In this document: positions 51,579-61,600 of the stretch, piece after piece
Layout of the letters: the number at the start of each line of letters is the position of its first letter
Numbering within the stretch: position 1 is the stretch's first letter
From: a virus
Strand: one strand, 5' to 3'
DNA length: 64,000 bases
Virus record (IMG/VR): IMGVR_UViG_3300028025_004617
Span: 1 to 64,000 of that record
Notes under the pieces: generated by a model
Databases searched by the model: none
Told to the model about the DNA's origin: nothing
Seen by the model: only the letters and a program-made list of their open reading frames with translations
Program-made: the position numbers and the translations under genes

Positions 51579-52952
51579 TTATTTATTTGCTAATTCTTGT
51601 CTTCTTTTAAATGCTTCTGCCGCTCGGTTAGCGTTGATTTGTGTTTTTTGTTCCTCGTGACCTAATAAGGTATTTTGTGATTCGGTATCAATTTCCAAAT
51701 ACTCGTTGTTAAACTTGCAATTTTGGAATACTACACCATCTTTACCAATACGAGATTTAAGTAATGTTAAGGTTGCTAAATTATGTTCTTTTTGTTCTAA
51801 TGTTTTACCAATAGATAAGATAACGTGAGCAATTTGAGCTTTCTTAATTGAACCTCCCATTTGGTCTCCTGTAACTACCTCACTAGCTATCGATTCTCTA
51901 TTACCTTGTGTGGCTGTCCAAATAGCCATATCAAATTCACCAGTCATTGATTCTAAACTTCTCATTACCGAACCTTCTCCTTTCCATTCATCACCATTGG
52001 TTGATTTGTCTGATGAGATACAATCCACGTAATCTAAAACTAACAAATCAATTTTAGTACCTTCTGAATTCATTTTTCTGATTTTATTTTTAATTTCAGA
52101 AACGGTAACATTATCACTTGCCAATTTTAATAATTTAATACTACCTTTTGAACGTTGTTGAGCTTCCTCAATTTTAGCCTTAACTTCCTCAACATTATCT
52201 GGTTGTGAATCAGGTGCAATACCTGTCCAAATCGTATAGTGTTTTCTTTTAATGTTACCCGGATTATCTTCAAAGAAAATCTGAACAACGTTGTAACCTA
52301 AGTTATAAGCTGTATTCGCAAACTTAGTAAGTAAGGTAGTCTTACCAGTACCTGTTGGTGCTAATACAATACCTAATTCTCCGATTCCCAATCCACCTTT
52401 AAGTAAGTTGTCAATTCCAACAATACCTGTCGGTAATGGGTGTCTAAAGTCTTTTTCTAACGCTTCGTCAATACCATGGAATACGTCGGTTGCATCATCA
52501 TTTGAAATACCTACTTGAAGTGCTCTTTGGATGATTTGTTCAATCTTATTATAAGATTCAAAATCTCCATTATCGATAATACTTTGTACTCCTTTTAATT
52601 CCTTTTTTAAGTTTTGTTGTTTACAAAAGTTAAGAGCCGTGTCCTTAACATAGTCAACTTGTTGTTCGTTGTTTTTAATTGCATCTAATGTATCCGCGTG
52701 TGATTTAGATGAGGTGTTATTACCACCTTCCGCCATAATTTTCTGTGCAATTGTATTGTAATCGGGTATTTTATTATAGTTTTTATATAACTCCTTCATA
52801 TTTTCCATAATGAATTTAAATGAGTTATTGTCAAAAAACTTACTCTCTAATACGTCGATGATTGTTTCTCCATATTTTTTATCTTCAATGATTGCCTTCA
52901 ATAAAGATTGTTGAAACGAAAATCCTAAATGCCCAAAATTTCTCTCTTCCAT
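51579..52952 (-). CDS. 41: Replicative DnaB-like helicase (gp41-like), 457 aa
   Basis: An N-terminal helical domain (1-150) is followed by a RecA-like ATPase: [20 protein letters not shown], Walker A PTGTGKTT at 199-206, [11 protein letters not shown], and Walker [12 protein letters not shown]. It would unwind the fork and work with the primase at 17.9 kb. Sizes match T4 gp41 (475 aa). The neighbours (two small proteins, 5' nuclease, UvsX, gp32) make this the core replication cluster of the window. Confidence 0.93.
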   Translation of the reverse strand: MEERNFGHLGFSFQQSLLKAIIEDKKYGETIIDVLESKFFDNNSFKFIMENMKELYKNYNKIPDYNTIAQKIMAEGGNNTSSKSHADTLDAIKNNEQQVDYVKDTALNFCKQQNLKKELKGVQSIIDNGDFESYNKIEQIIQRALQVGISNDDATDVFHGIDEALEKDFRHPLPTGIVGIDNLLKGGLGIGELGIVLAPTGTGKTTLLTKFANTAYNLGYNVVQIFFEDNPGNIKRKHYTIWTGIAPDSQPDNVEEVKAKIEEAQQRSKGSIKLLKLASDNVTVSEIKNKIRKMNSEGTKIDLLVLDYVDCISSDKSTNGDEWKGEGSVMRSLESMTGEFDMAIWTATQGNRESIASEVVTGDQMGGSIKKAQIAHVILSIGKTLEQKEHNLATLTLLKSRIGKDGVVFQNCKFNNEYLEIDTESQNTLLGHEEQKTQINANRAAEAFKRRQELANK

Positions 52953-52979
52953 GTGTTTATTTTATAATGTGTGTTTAAA

Positions 52980-53192
52980 TTACAATTGATAATTCAAGTA
53001 TGTGGTTTCCAATTCTTCCGAAGACAAGATGTCAGTTAAGTCTGACAAAATACGCTTCAATTTTGGACGAATATCAACAGTATACCTAACCTTTGGATGG
53101 TAGTAATATGCTGGAAATATTCTTTGAATAAATACATCTTCATTCAACTTAATTTCCAATAAAAAATGTTCTCTGTCCTTCTCGGGGGGCAT
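52980..53192 (-). CDS. Small protein, about 70 aa, paralogue of its upstream neighbour
   Basis: The longest frame starts at a GTG (53234); internal ATGs at 53201 and 53192 are more likely. The body HFLLEIKLNEDVFIQRIF ... VDIRPKLKRILSDL aligns with FEFLLTLEGNIICQRFF ... MDLHYYVKNICEDI of the upstream 95-aa protein, so the pair probably arose by tandem duplication. With start 53192 the two genes overlap by 44 nt. Function unknown; the position between helicase and 5' nuclease suggests a replication accessory role. Confidence 0.55.
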   Translation of the reverse strand: MPPEKDREHFLLEIKLNEDVFIQRIFPAYYYHPKVRYTVDIRPKLKRILSDLTDILSSEELETTYLNYQL

Positions 53193-53436
53193 CTTCCACA
53201 TAGTCCGAAGATAGGAAATAATTTTGATTTTCACACAAATAATCGGAACTTTTTATTTTTAAATCTTCAGAAATATCCTCACAAATATTTTTTACGTAAT
53301 AATGAAGATCCATAGAACGTCTCGCGTCTTCCACATGATCCTTAACGTTAAAGAATCGTTGACAAATGATGTTTCCCTCTAATGTTAATAGGAATTCAAA
53401 TTTTGTGATGTCTTGTTGTTGTTGGTAGTTACTCAT
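53149..53436 (-). CDS. Small protein, 95 aa, paralogue of its downstream neighbour
   Basis: ATG 53436 (MSNYQQQQDITKFEF). It shares the pattern F-x-LL-x-[IL]-x-L ... QR-x-F ... DL/DI-x-x-x-x-K with the downstream small protein. About 20 C-terminal residues (SSDYVEDAPREGQRTFFIGN) extend past the similarity and are encoded by the stretch that also starts the next gene. Its start overlaps the end of the 5' nuclease gene by 8 nt. No known family. Confidence 0.6.
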   Translation of the reverse strand: MSNYQQQQDITKFEFLLTLEGNIICQRFFNVKDHVEDARRSMDLHYYVKNICEDISEDLKIKSSDYLCENQNYFLSSDYVEDAPREGQRTFFIGN

Positions 53437-54451
53437 AACTTTTGATTTTAATTATTTTTTTTTTATTTTTTTCTTTTGTTGTTAATCGAAGGAATGGGTT
53501 TAAGAAATTAACGAATCCATCGTCTGATTTTGGTAATAGACTAAAAATTCCGTCGTCCCTCATCATTCTCATAGCATTTTTGTAAGACCTACCTTCTTGG
53601 TCCAAATTTTCATTTATTAGTAAATCTATGTTTTCTTTAGCCTCATCGGTTAAAAATGGTTCTTCCAAACTTACGATACGATTGTTTATATCAAAAAACT
53701 CCTCACCTAATACACCATATTTGGTAACACCTGTTAGTAAATTTGCAATAAGTTTGTTGTGTTTGTCTTGTTGAAAGATTTCCTCACATTTGTTCTTAAC
53801 TTGTTCAACAGAAATTTGTTCTGTTTTTAGTTCAGGGAAAACAGATAAGAATCTTTTTACTCCCATTCCTCTTATGCCAGCAATGTTGTCTGAAGAGTCA
53901 CCACACATCATCTTAACCAATTTAACATTTTCGATTAAGATTTCCTCGTGGTTATAAACAATTGTATCGTTTTGTTTGTAAAGTTTTCCGTGTGACGGAT
54001 TGTAAATTTGTGTATTTTTTGAAACGAGTTGTGTAAGGTCTCCGTCTGAAGAATAAACTATTTTGTTTTCTTTAGGGGAATTTTGAGTATAGTAAGCGAT
54101 GTTGTCATCTGTCTCACAATACTCATATTCTCCTTGTCTTACAAATAATTCCTCAAGATATTGTTTCACTCTATCTCTTTGGTAAGAGTAAGAACTAATC
54201 TCTTCTTCAGAACGGAGTCGTGATTTTCTGTTTTCTTTGTAAGGTGCGTAAATTTTTTTACGAGTTTGAGAACCTTCCAATCCATCCCAAAATACTACTA
54301 TCTTGTCTAAATTGTACGTCTCAAATGTTCTTCTAAGAGTATTAAGAAAATGATATATTCCTCCAATATGTTCTCCCTTATGAAAGGCGTTTTTAACGCC
54401 ATAGAAACCAATCGTAAGTAAATTGTCACCATCTACTAATAAAACAGACAT
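53429..54451 (-). CDS. FEN-type 5'-3' exonuclease / RNase H (T4 Rnh-like), 340 aa
   Basis: Acidic metal-binding motifs of the FEN family appear in order: LLVDGDNLL, IVVFWDGLEG, YCETDDNIAYY and VYSSDGDLTQL. The H3TH region GDSSDNIAGIRGMGVKRF follows. T4 Rnh (305 aa) has this arrangement and removes RNA primers. The 35-residue extension at the C-terminus is Lys-rich (KEKNKKKIIKIKS). It sits 12 bp downstream of uvsX. Confidence 0.92.
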   Translation of the reverse strand: MSVLLVDGDNLLTIGFYGVKNAFHKGEHIGGIYHFLNTLRRTFETYNLDKIVVFWDGLEGSQTRKKIYAPYKENRKSRLRSEEEISSYSYQRDRVKQYLEELFVRQGEYEYCETDDNIAYYTQNSPKENKIVYSSDGDLTQLVSKNTQIYNPSHGKLYKQNDTIVYNHEEILIENVKLVKMMCGDSSDNIAGIRGMGVKRFLSVFPELKTEQISVEQVKNKCEEIFQQDKHNKLIANLLTGVTKYGVLGEEFFDINNRIVSLEEPFLTDEAKENIDLLINENLDQEGRSYKNAMRMMRDDGIFSLLPKSDDGFVNFLNPFLRLTTKEKNKKKIIKIKSYE

Positions 54452-54463
54452 TAAATAAATTTA

Positions 54464-55444
54464 TTATAAATCACTTTCCTCTGTTACAACTTGTGTGTCC
54501 AAGATGTCTGTAACATTAACACCTAATTGTTTACCGATGTACTCTCCGTTATCACGTTTGTACTCTTCGATAGAACGTTTTTCTTCAGTATCGTCTTTAC
54601 CATGCATAAATCCTTGTGGAGTTACCAAGATACGACCATCCTCATATCCACCACCATTGATGTGGTTCTTACTGATTGAGATTTTGGTACGTGTTGCGAT
54701 TCTGATTTTTCTCTTATCTTTAGTGATAGAGATTTTGGTAGTTCCCGCACCTTTTTGGTTACCAAATAAGAACACTAATGATGAGTTTAACCAAATGGCT
54801 TCACCACCTTTAGCTTTAATTTTTGGTTGTCCAAAAGGATTGTCAGGTAATTCTACCCAAGGTTGGTTAACGATAACCAAACTGTTTGTGTAAGGTTTAT
54901 CTGTTCTTCTTGAACCTGAAATACGTTGATTGATACCCATTCCAATTTTATCTGCTAAAACAGATGCATTGTGTTGTTTACCACCTTTACCATCGTAAGT
55001 CATCTTACAAGGAACTGAACCAACTGAATCCCAAAGGAATAACATATCGTAAGGAATGTCTCCCTTTTCTTGAGCGTCCATTAATTCGTTAATGTAGTCT
55101 GTGATTTGTTCAATATATTCGAAATCACTATTGAAAAGATATTCACCATCTTTATCAAACCCCATTAATGTTGCGTGGTCCCAACTCCATTTTTGTTCTG
55201 TAATAATGAACACAGGAAGGATTCCTTTCTTTTGTGCGTCTACTGCTGTTTTTACTAAAGCCGTCGTTTTACCTGTATCACTATGTCCTAATAACATATT
55301 AATGTGACCCATTGCAGGACCTGGAATACCTGTGGCTTCCAAGAAGGCGTCTCCTAAATCGAAGAAACGGTCAGCTTTGTATTCGGCTTCTTTTGAGAAT
55401 TTCTTCTTGATTGCCGAAAAATCTGTTTTTTTAATTCCTGCCAT
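54464..55444 (-). CDS. uvsX: RecA-like recombinase UvsX, 326 aa
   Basis: Walker A GHSDTGKT at 53-60, an aromatic-acidic motif FIITEQKWSW, Walker B LFLWDSVGS, and the DNA-binding loop region with NQRISGSRRTDKPYTNSLV. These follow the UvsX/RecA order, and the length matches T4 UvsX (391) minus a C-terminal piece. It drives strand exchange in recombination-dependent replication, using ends made by gp46/47 on gp32-coated DNA. Its gene directly follows gp32, with a terminator hairpin between. Confidence 0.94.
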   Translation of the reverse strand: MAGIKKTDFSAIKKKFSKEAEYKADRFFDLGDAFLEATGIPGPAMGHINMLLGHSDTGKTTALVKTAVDAQKKGILPVFIITEQKWSWDHATLMGFDKDGEYLFNSDFEYIEQITDYINELMDAQEKGDIPYDMLFLWDSVGSVPCKMTYDGKGGKQHNASVLADKIGMGINQRISGSRRTDKPYTNSLVIVNQPWVELPDNPFGQPKIKAKGGEAIWLNSSLVFLFGNQKGAGTTKISITKDKRKIRIATRTKISISKNHINGGGYEDGRILVTPQGFMHGKDDTEEKRSIEEYKRDNGEYIGKQLGVNVTDILDTQVVTEESDL

Positions 55445-55455
55445 TGTTTTGTGTT

Positions 55456-55484
55456 TAAAAATGGGGTGGATGTTTCACCACCCC
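55456..55484 (-). terminator. Hairpin between gp32 and uvsX
   Basis: 7-bp GC-rich stem GGGGTGG / CCACCCC, loop of 8 nt, then ATTTTT on the minus strand, 10 bp after the gp32 stop. It may partly terminate, keeping gp32 mRNA more abundant than uvsX mRNA. Confidence 0.75.
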
Positions 55485-55493
55485 GTGAAATAA

Positions 55494-56339
55494 TTAGAAT
55501 GGTAATTCTGAATCTACGTCGTCATCTTCTTGTGGGTCAACCACAGGTGTAGATGGTGTCTTTGGTGCTGAAATTACTTCTTCAGTTGTTAAATTAGAAA
55601 CCCATTTGCTGCTGTTAGAATCCCAACGTGGAACTTCACCCTTAGCAACCATTTCTAAATAATCCTCAGGTTTTTTAGAATAAACATCTGACCAAGTTAA
55701 TTCATTGTCTACCCATGTTTTTGCGACGTTTGCGTCTGTGTGTAACGGACCTGCGTCTTCAGGAATAACTGAATTAATAGTGGTGTACTCTTTACCTGTA
55801 CCCGCTTTAGTCAAAGCTAAAGACAAGATTAAATCACGACCATTTTCAAGATTGGTGATATCACCTTTGTTACGGAAAATTGGGAAGATTTTATCTAAAA
55901 TACCATCACCTTTGTGATTGTGTTTGAATCTCCAAAATTTAGGTCCGTCTTGTTCGTTATCACGATCAATAACTTTAACAATGTAGAACTTACGAGAACG
56001 ATAATTACGAGCCAATTCCTTATCAGAATCAACACCAGTCATCATCAAACCCTCATAAACTTCGTGTAATGGGGAACGTTTTCCCTCTTGTTTTGGGTCA
56101 TATAATTTAACCCATTTTCCATCGACTTGAACTTCGTGGAAGTAAACTTCAACAAATGGTGATGAACCATCTTTTGTTGGTAGAATACGAATACGTCTTT
56201 CTTCTCCCTTAGAACCCTTAGGTAATACTGTAGTGAAATAACGTTTTAATCTGTCCTCTGAGGACATTTTGTTTGCGGTGCCACTTGTGGCGTTTTTGCT
56301 TTTCTCGTACTGAGCGAGTACTGCATCAAATGTTGACAT
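55494..56339 (-). CDS. 32: Single-stranded DNA-binding protein gp32-like, 281 aa
   Basis: The core (RRIRILPTKDGSSPFVEVYF; KFWRFKHNHKGDGILDKIF) matches gp32-type OB-fold proteins. The N-terminus (MSTFDAVLAQYEK) serves cooperative binding. The C-terminus is Pro/Ser-rich ending DDDVDSELPF, the acidic tip that recruits partner proteins. T4 gp32 is 301 aa. Terminators lie on both sides, so it is probably expressed as its own abundant transcript; the 5' region has an AT-rich TATATTTT element. Confidence 0.9.
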   Translation of the reverse strand: MSTFDAVLAQYEKSKNATSGTANKMSSEDRLKRYFTTVLPKGSKGEERRIRILPTKDGSSPFVEVYFHEVQVDGKWVKLYDPKQEGKRSPLHEVYEGLMMTGVDSDKELARNYRSRKFYIVKVIDRDNEQDGPKFWRFKHNHKGDGILDKIFPIFRNKGDITNLENGRDLILSLALTKAGTGKEYTTINSVIPEDAGPLHTDANVAKTWVDNELTWSDVYSKKPEDYLEMVAKGEVPRWDSNSSKWVSNLTTEEVISAPKTPSTPVVDPQEDDDVDSELPF

Positions 56340-56384
56340 GTTGTTAAAATTTAATTATTTAAATTGTTATACTAAAATATACAT

Positions 56385-56413
56385 AAAAAAACCCAGACTT
56401 GGAAATCTGGGTT
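56385..56413 (-). terminator. Rho-independent terminator after the LamG-fold gene
   Basis: 8-bp perfect stem AACCCAGA / TCTGGGTT with an 8-nt loop, followed on the minus strand by a T-run (TTTTTTT counting stem ends), 27 bp past the stop at 56440. Confidence 0.85.
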
Positions 56414-56439
56414 AAAGTTTTTTAATATTTTTTTATTTG

Positions 56440-57360
56440 TTATACAAAAGGTGTGTCAGCACTCCATTCAGCACCATTGTTTTCTAAGTCATTGTATCCA
56501 GCAGCGTCGTAAACAGGGTTAGCAACTGAACCACCCAACAATAACAATTTAGTTGTTGCTGTTGTGGTTAATGGTTCGGTTGGAACCGTTAATGTTGAAC
56601 CTGTATAAATTGCTGAGTTATCCCAACGGAAGTTAGTTAAATAACCTGACCACCAGTTTGGAGAACCTGCTTCTGGATCATCAACACCCATATTTAAGTC
56701 AAATCCAGCGTTTACTGAATCAGTAATATTTCTATTATCATTTAATTTAGTTTCCGCTAAAGTTCCATCAATAAATAATTTAGTTGTTGTACCACTTCTA
56801 CAAATCGCAATGTGTGTCCAATCGGCTCCACTATTATATCCTGCTGGCATTGAACCATTTAATGCATTACCATATGGCCAAATATAACATGTTCCACCTT
56901 CAATTGAACATCCAATAGTTGCGGTTGTGTTGAATCCTAAAGAGAACACTCTTGGGAAGCTACTTCCACCAACACCTTTCTTCATGAACCATTCAATTGT
57001 GAAGTCACCTGTTCCTGGTAACCAGTTTACCACGTCAGCATTTAACGCTGTTACATATTGTGTACTACCATTAAATGTAATTGTACCTGAACCCTCAGCT
57101 GGTACTGTTGGGACTATAGGGTTAATACTACCCCAACTTATTACGTACTCATTTAAAGTACCCATAAATGGATTTCTAACGTTAACATTGTATCCATATG
57201 TTTCCATTAAATCATTTGCCATCGTGTCATTCATGTGTTGTCCACCAACAACTATTCTATATAAACCTTGTGCCGTAGCCCCAGAAACTAACTCACTAAT
57301 GTAAGAAAGTGAACCTGTTGTTGTATTTGAAGCGCTTAACGCAGCGGAACCTGATATCAT
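56440..57360 (-). CDS. LamG/concanavalin-like domain protein, 306 aa
   Basis: Residues of about 90-290 form a laminin-G/concanavalin-type jelly roll: ITFNGSTQYVTALNAD, GTGDFTIEWFMKKG, DWTHIAICRSGTTTKLFIDG and WWSGYLTNFRWDNSAIYTGS are the standard strands of this fold. The N-terminal 90 residues are a separate domain. There is no signal peptide, so it is more likely a virion-surface sugar-binding or decoration protein than a secreted one. It is an isolated transcription unit with its own terminator, between replication genes and the tail genes. Confidence 0.8.
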   Translation of the reverse strand: MISGSAALSASNTTTGSLSYISELVSGATAQGLYRIVVGGQHMNDTMANDLMETYGYNVNVRNPFMGTLNEYVISWGSINPIVPTVPAEGSGTITFNGSTQYVTALNADVVNWLPGTGDFTIEWFMKKGVGGSSFPRVFSLGFNTTATIGCSIEGGTCYIWPYGNALNGSMPAGYNSGADWTHIAICRSGTTTKLFIDGTLAETKLNDNRNITDSVNAGFDLNMGVDDPEAGSPNWWSGYLTNFRWDNSAIYTGSTLTVPTEPLTTTATTKLLLLGGSVANPVYDAAGYNDLENNGAEWSADTPFV

Positions 57361-57387
57361 CTTATTTTATATTTTTTTTAATTTATG

Positions 57388-57759
57388 TTATTCCATCGTA
57401 AATAGATACGCGTATTTGTTTACCAATCCTAAAAATTCATCTCTTAAGTTTAATAAATCCGTATCTGAAGGGTCAAGTTGTTCTGTAAATTGTACTAACG
57501 CCTCTCTAGTCGTATTAACTAAACCTTTAACATCTAACTCAGATAAATTTGATAATTCTATAGTTTTAGTTTCCTCATCCAAAACAAATCTACCATATTT
57601 ACCCATCGCCTGTTCAATATACTTGTCAATTAATGGAGTCAAATCGTCGTAGAAATTACCAAACGCCTCGTGTCTTGCAATACCTTTTGTTTGCCAATGA
57701 CATATTTTCATTTGATTTTGTAAACCTAAAAAAAAGTTTACATTAGAACTTATATTCAT
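57388..57759 (-). CDS. Ferritin/Dps-like small protein (DUF5856-like), 123 aa
   Basis: The N-terminal half QNQMKICHWQTKGIARHEAF followed by GNFYDDLTPLIDKYIEQAM has the HWQT-x-x-x-x-x-H-x-x-F-x-x-x-Y pattern of Dps/ferritin-like helices, as in the phage DUF5856 family. Whether it binds iron is unclear, since only part of a ferroxidase site is visible. The start overlaps the upstream 219-aa gene by 17 nt. Such genes occur near virion genes in large phages. Confidence 0.65.
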   Translation of the reverse strand: MNISSNVNFFLGLQNQMKICHWQTKGIARHEAFGNFYDDLTPLIDKYIEQAMGKYGRFVLDEETKTIELSNLSELDVKGLVNTTREALVQFTEQLDPSDTDLLNLRDEFLGLVNKYAYLFTME

Positions 57760-58402
57760 CTTCTTCGTTTGAGTTAAATGATGTTTTTATATTTTCAACT
57801 GGATAATTTTCAACCTCATCTTTCGTTAAAACATACTCATTTTTACCACTTGCTCTCATTTCACCTTGTTTGTGTGCAAAGAACTCTTGTGGTTTTTCAT
57901 TAAATGGATATGAATCTAAAGAACGCATTTCAAGTTTTTCAACTTCAGTCTTTGGTTTGTTCGCCTCAACTGTTGCACCTAATTGGTCAATTTTAGACAT
58001 TACTTGGTCCATTTGTGCCAATTTTTGTTCTAAATCTGTTAATTTAGTGAACACATCGTCCATCTTAGTTATTACTTCGTTGTTTGAACCTGCACTATCT
58101 TCTTGGTCTTTTTTAACACTTTTAACCATGTTAACCAAATCAGTTATGTCAACTTCTTCCGTACTATCCATTTCAGGTGCAGGTGCGGCGTCCATTGGTG
58201 CAGCATCCATTGGTGCTCCGCCATCAGCAGTAGGTAATGCATTTGGGTCAGCGGCCGGATCCATAGGAGCGGCGGCAGGATCTAAAGCGGGGTCCAAAGC
58301 TGGATCTGCTGGAGGTGCATCTTGTTCCATTATCATCGTTTTACCATATTTGTTAATGGCTCTGTAACGATTTAATTCTTCTTGTAGTTTTTTCTCTAAC
58401 AT
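57743..58402 (-). CDS. Ala/Pro/Asp-rich protein with coiled coil, 219 aa
   Basis: Residues 28-75 are a low-complexity Ala-Pro-Asp-Met tract (DPALDPALDPAAAPMDPAAD), markedly richer in GC than its surroundings. A coiled coil follows at about 85-150 (VITKMDDVFTKLTDLEQKLA). The C-terminus is charged and hydrophilic. It resembles assembly or core scaffold-like proteins in composition, but no family is recognised. It is coupled to the ferritin-like gene by overlap. Confidence 0.6.
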   Translation of the reverse strand: MLEKKLQEELNRYRAINKYGKTMIMEQDAPPADPALDPALDPAAAPMDPAADPNALPTADGGAPMDAAPMDAAPAPEMDSTEEVDITDLVNMVKSVKKDQEDSAGSNNEVITKMDDVFTKLTDLEQKLAQMDQVMSKIDQLGATVEANKPKTEVEKLEMRSLDSYPFNEKPQEFFAHKQGEMRASGKNEYVLTKDEVENYPVENIKTSFNSNEEDEYKF

Positions 58403-58405
58403 GGC

Positions 58406-58609
58406 TTAATCTTGTAATAATTGTCTACCGTCGTTGGTAATGTATTTTTTATTTATTCTTTCAACAATTCCGTCTTTTTCTCTAATTGTGTAACATTCTC
58501 CTGTTACCATATCACACTCTTCTCTTTCCATACCATCATTAGAAACTTTTCTAACTTGTTTTGGATTTAAAAAGTTATCCATTGTGTTATTTAATTTATT
58601 ATTTTCCAT
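58406..58609 (-). CDS. Small hypothetical protein, 67 aa
   Basis: Hydrophilic protein with two Cys in ECDMVTGECYTIREKDGIVE, a pattern suggesting a small beta hairpin. GATATTTATA lies 16 nt before its ATG, so it probably begins a unit with the 219-aa and ferritin-like genes. Function unknown. Confidence 0.58.
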   Translation of the reverse strand: MENNKLNNTMDNFLNPKQVRKVSNDGMEREECDMVTGECYTIREKDGIVERINKKYITNDGRQLLQD

Positions 58610-58625
58610 AATTTTCTGTTATATG

Positions 58626-58635
58626 TATAAATATC
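58626..58635 (-). promoter_or_regulatory. GATATTTATA motif, 16 nt before ATG 58609
   Basis: Coding-strand copy of the start-proximal motif in the gap after the giant hub-like gene. Confidence 0.45.
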
Positions 58636-58653
58636 CCAAATTTGTTAATATTC

Positions 58654-61600
58654 TTAAATGATTTCAAAATATACAACATCACCATCTTGTACTTTTAAAT
58701 CTTTCATTAATTGTTTAGATAGAGCCAATCCGGATTTAACTCCTGTTGGTCCCGCATTAATTGGTCCTGTTATGTTATTAACGTTAATTTGTCCTGAACC
58801 AACTGGTGGTACGATTATTGGAGTTTTTATATCCTTTGGGTTATAAAACTTAGTCGTTCCTTTAATAATTAAATTTGGTTTAGCAACATCGAAATCAAAT
58901 TTTGTAGAATAGAAGTATCTTGTTGACCCCGATAAATCTTTCCAAGTAATTGGATTGGGTTCAATCGTATGTTCAGTTTGTCTCGAAATGATATTCATGG
59001 ATATTGTTTCTTTTATCTCATAATTTGGTCCACCCATGGTAATAACTTGGGCTCTTAAATAATTTTTTCCGTTGAAACTAACTTTTTGAATATACTTCTC
59101 TTCGTTGTATCCATTATATGGTACCCCATATTCTGTAACTCCTTGTTCTAATAATATTTTTTCACCATTTATGGCCTGTTTACTATCTCCCATATCAGAT
59201 AAGAATGTTTTACCATCACTTGTTGTGTATGTTTGTTCATTCTTTGTTGATCCAGTTGTTGTAGAATTTTCTTGTTCTTTAGTTTTAGCAATCGCAGTTC
59301 TTGTTATCTTGTCGAATAACACTCTATAACTCGATAGGAACGAATCCTTAGGATCAGGTAATGACGCATAAGGAATTCTCGTACCTTTAAATGTGGTTAC
59401 TATGTTATTATTTCTAATACTATGTGAAACTTCGGTTATCCAATATGAACCTCTAAACATAGGTACATTTTTTAAATAGAAATACATTGTTGGTTGAATC
59501 ATAACATTACCCATACATGTTACATCACAGGTATATGACGCTTGTCTGTATATGTCAAATAAACTTATGTCTATTTGATTTGCGGCCGCACCGCTTTCAG
59601 AACGACCCAAATTCTCAATAACATTAAACGATTCTGTAGTGTTTCTTATGGAAGTTTGGTCGAGTTGTACACTCTTAAAAATACCTTGATTTTGGTCACC
59701 AATACTTACCTCAAACGCAACTACCTTATTAGATTTAGCATAATCTCCTTGATTAAACACCTGTGGTGTTGTTATAACTAATGGACTACCTACTCCACTA
59801 AATAAGTTACCACTATCGTTTTTGAATTTATATTTTTCATTAATATCGGCCAACTCTAAATGTTTAGATGTTGGTCCTGTGTATTGAATAAGAATTTTAG
59901 GTGAAGAATCTTGGTAATCAACATCTAAGAATGTTCCAAATAAATTTTCAGCAATTTTCTTAGATGGTGTTATTCTAGATTTGGTCGATTCGTTTGTTCC
60001 GTAGAAATTAACATATGCCGGTAATCCCCTCATATCAAATCCCGTACCTTGTATTAACATTGATATTACACTATATAGATTCGCCTTACTATTTTTTGCG
60101 TCTTCTAATGGTAATAATTTTTCAAGTGAGAGATACGCTTGGTCTCCAATATCTTTATTTGCTTTATCTAAGAATAGAAATTCTTCCATTAAAGTCCTTT
60201 GTCCTAATGAATTACCTGCTACCCATTTATCGTTAAATGATTTAAAGTAATTATATAATTCTAATTTTAATGGAATGTCATTATATCCATTTACTATTGT
60301 AACCTCATTTTTACTATCTTTAACTGATAATGTGGATAATTTAGGTAATAGTTGTGTGAAATATTGTCCTAATCTTAATTCAGGTCCTCTCAGTATTTTT
60401 GTTTTTATGTAATCTTGAAAATCTCTTTTTGTTGGTGTGTATGAACCACCTTTACTTTTAACCCATCCTGCAAATATTAAAATCAATGGTCTAAATGTTA
60501 ATACATTTTCCTCACTTAATTCAATGTTATTAGTTACAAAGAAATTTTTATAACAATCTGTTGATGGTTCCCTACCTACATACAAATCAATATACATTTT
60601 ATTAGAACTATATTGTGATGAGTTGTACTCATTGTATTCAAATCTATTTACGTTATCTATTTCCGCAAAACCATTCCACACATTTGGTACTATTTCTTTT
60701 GGATTACCAATTGTTAGTTTTAATAAATTATCTGTTCCTAATATTTGTTGAGTTACTGATTCTAATTTTTTTAGTTGTTTTTCTTTTAGTGTTGTTACAA
60801 TTGCATTTACATCTGTATTATCGTTATTATCATCTTTATCTATGGTAACTAACGCCTTTAATAAATCTTGGAATTTATCATATTTTACAGAATGACTTTC
60901 AATTGTTTTTGTTTCACCACTAACAATTCCTGTTACGTTATAATCCGGAAATACTTTATATGGTATTTCCTCTTCCAATTTTTCCGTTGCAAAATCTAAA
61001 AAATACTCTTCAAATTTATCTAAAATTTGTGGACTAAATGTTGCAATTAAATCGTATATCTTTCTTTTTTCAGAAGTTACTAATGAATATTTGTCATCCT
61101 CGTCTTTATTTAAGTCGGTAAAGTAACTACCAGAATAATCGACCATATCAAAAAATAACGTTCCAAAATCATATGATTTGTTATATTCATCATAATCAAA
61201 GAATTTTTTACCATCATAATAATCCGTTACTGATTCATTATCATAACACCATAAAACTTTAAAATTTTTCTGTTCATTACCACTAGCAGTAAGTCCGTTA
61301 GTAAAACCATTCTTAGACCCACCTACTGAAGGTAACAATGTAAAATATTTGTCTGAAGATACTATTTTTGAGTTGTCTACAAAACTTGTGAAATATAAAC
61401 CATTATCACCAACAGGTTCTCTAACTACATTTATTGTTTTAGCGGTGTATGCATTATTAAATGACGCAGTACTACCAGTTGAAAATAGGAAATGTGAGTA
61501 CCCATTTACAATTTGATGGAATACGGAATCATATAATGGATGTAGACCGATTACATTTTGTAATGTGTAATTTACGTTCTCTCCAACATTAAATGTTAAA

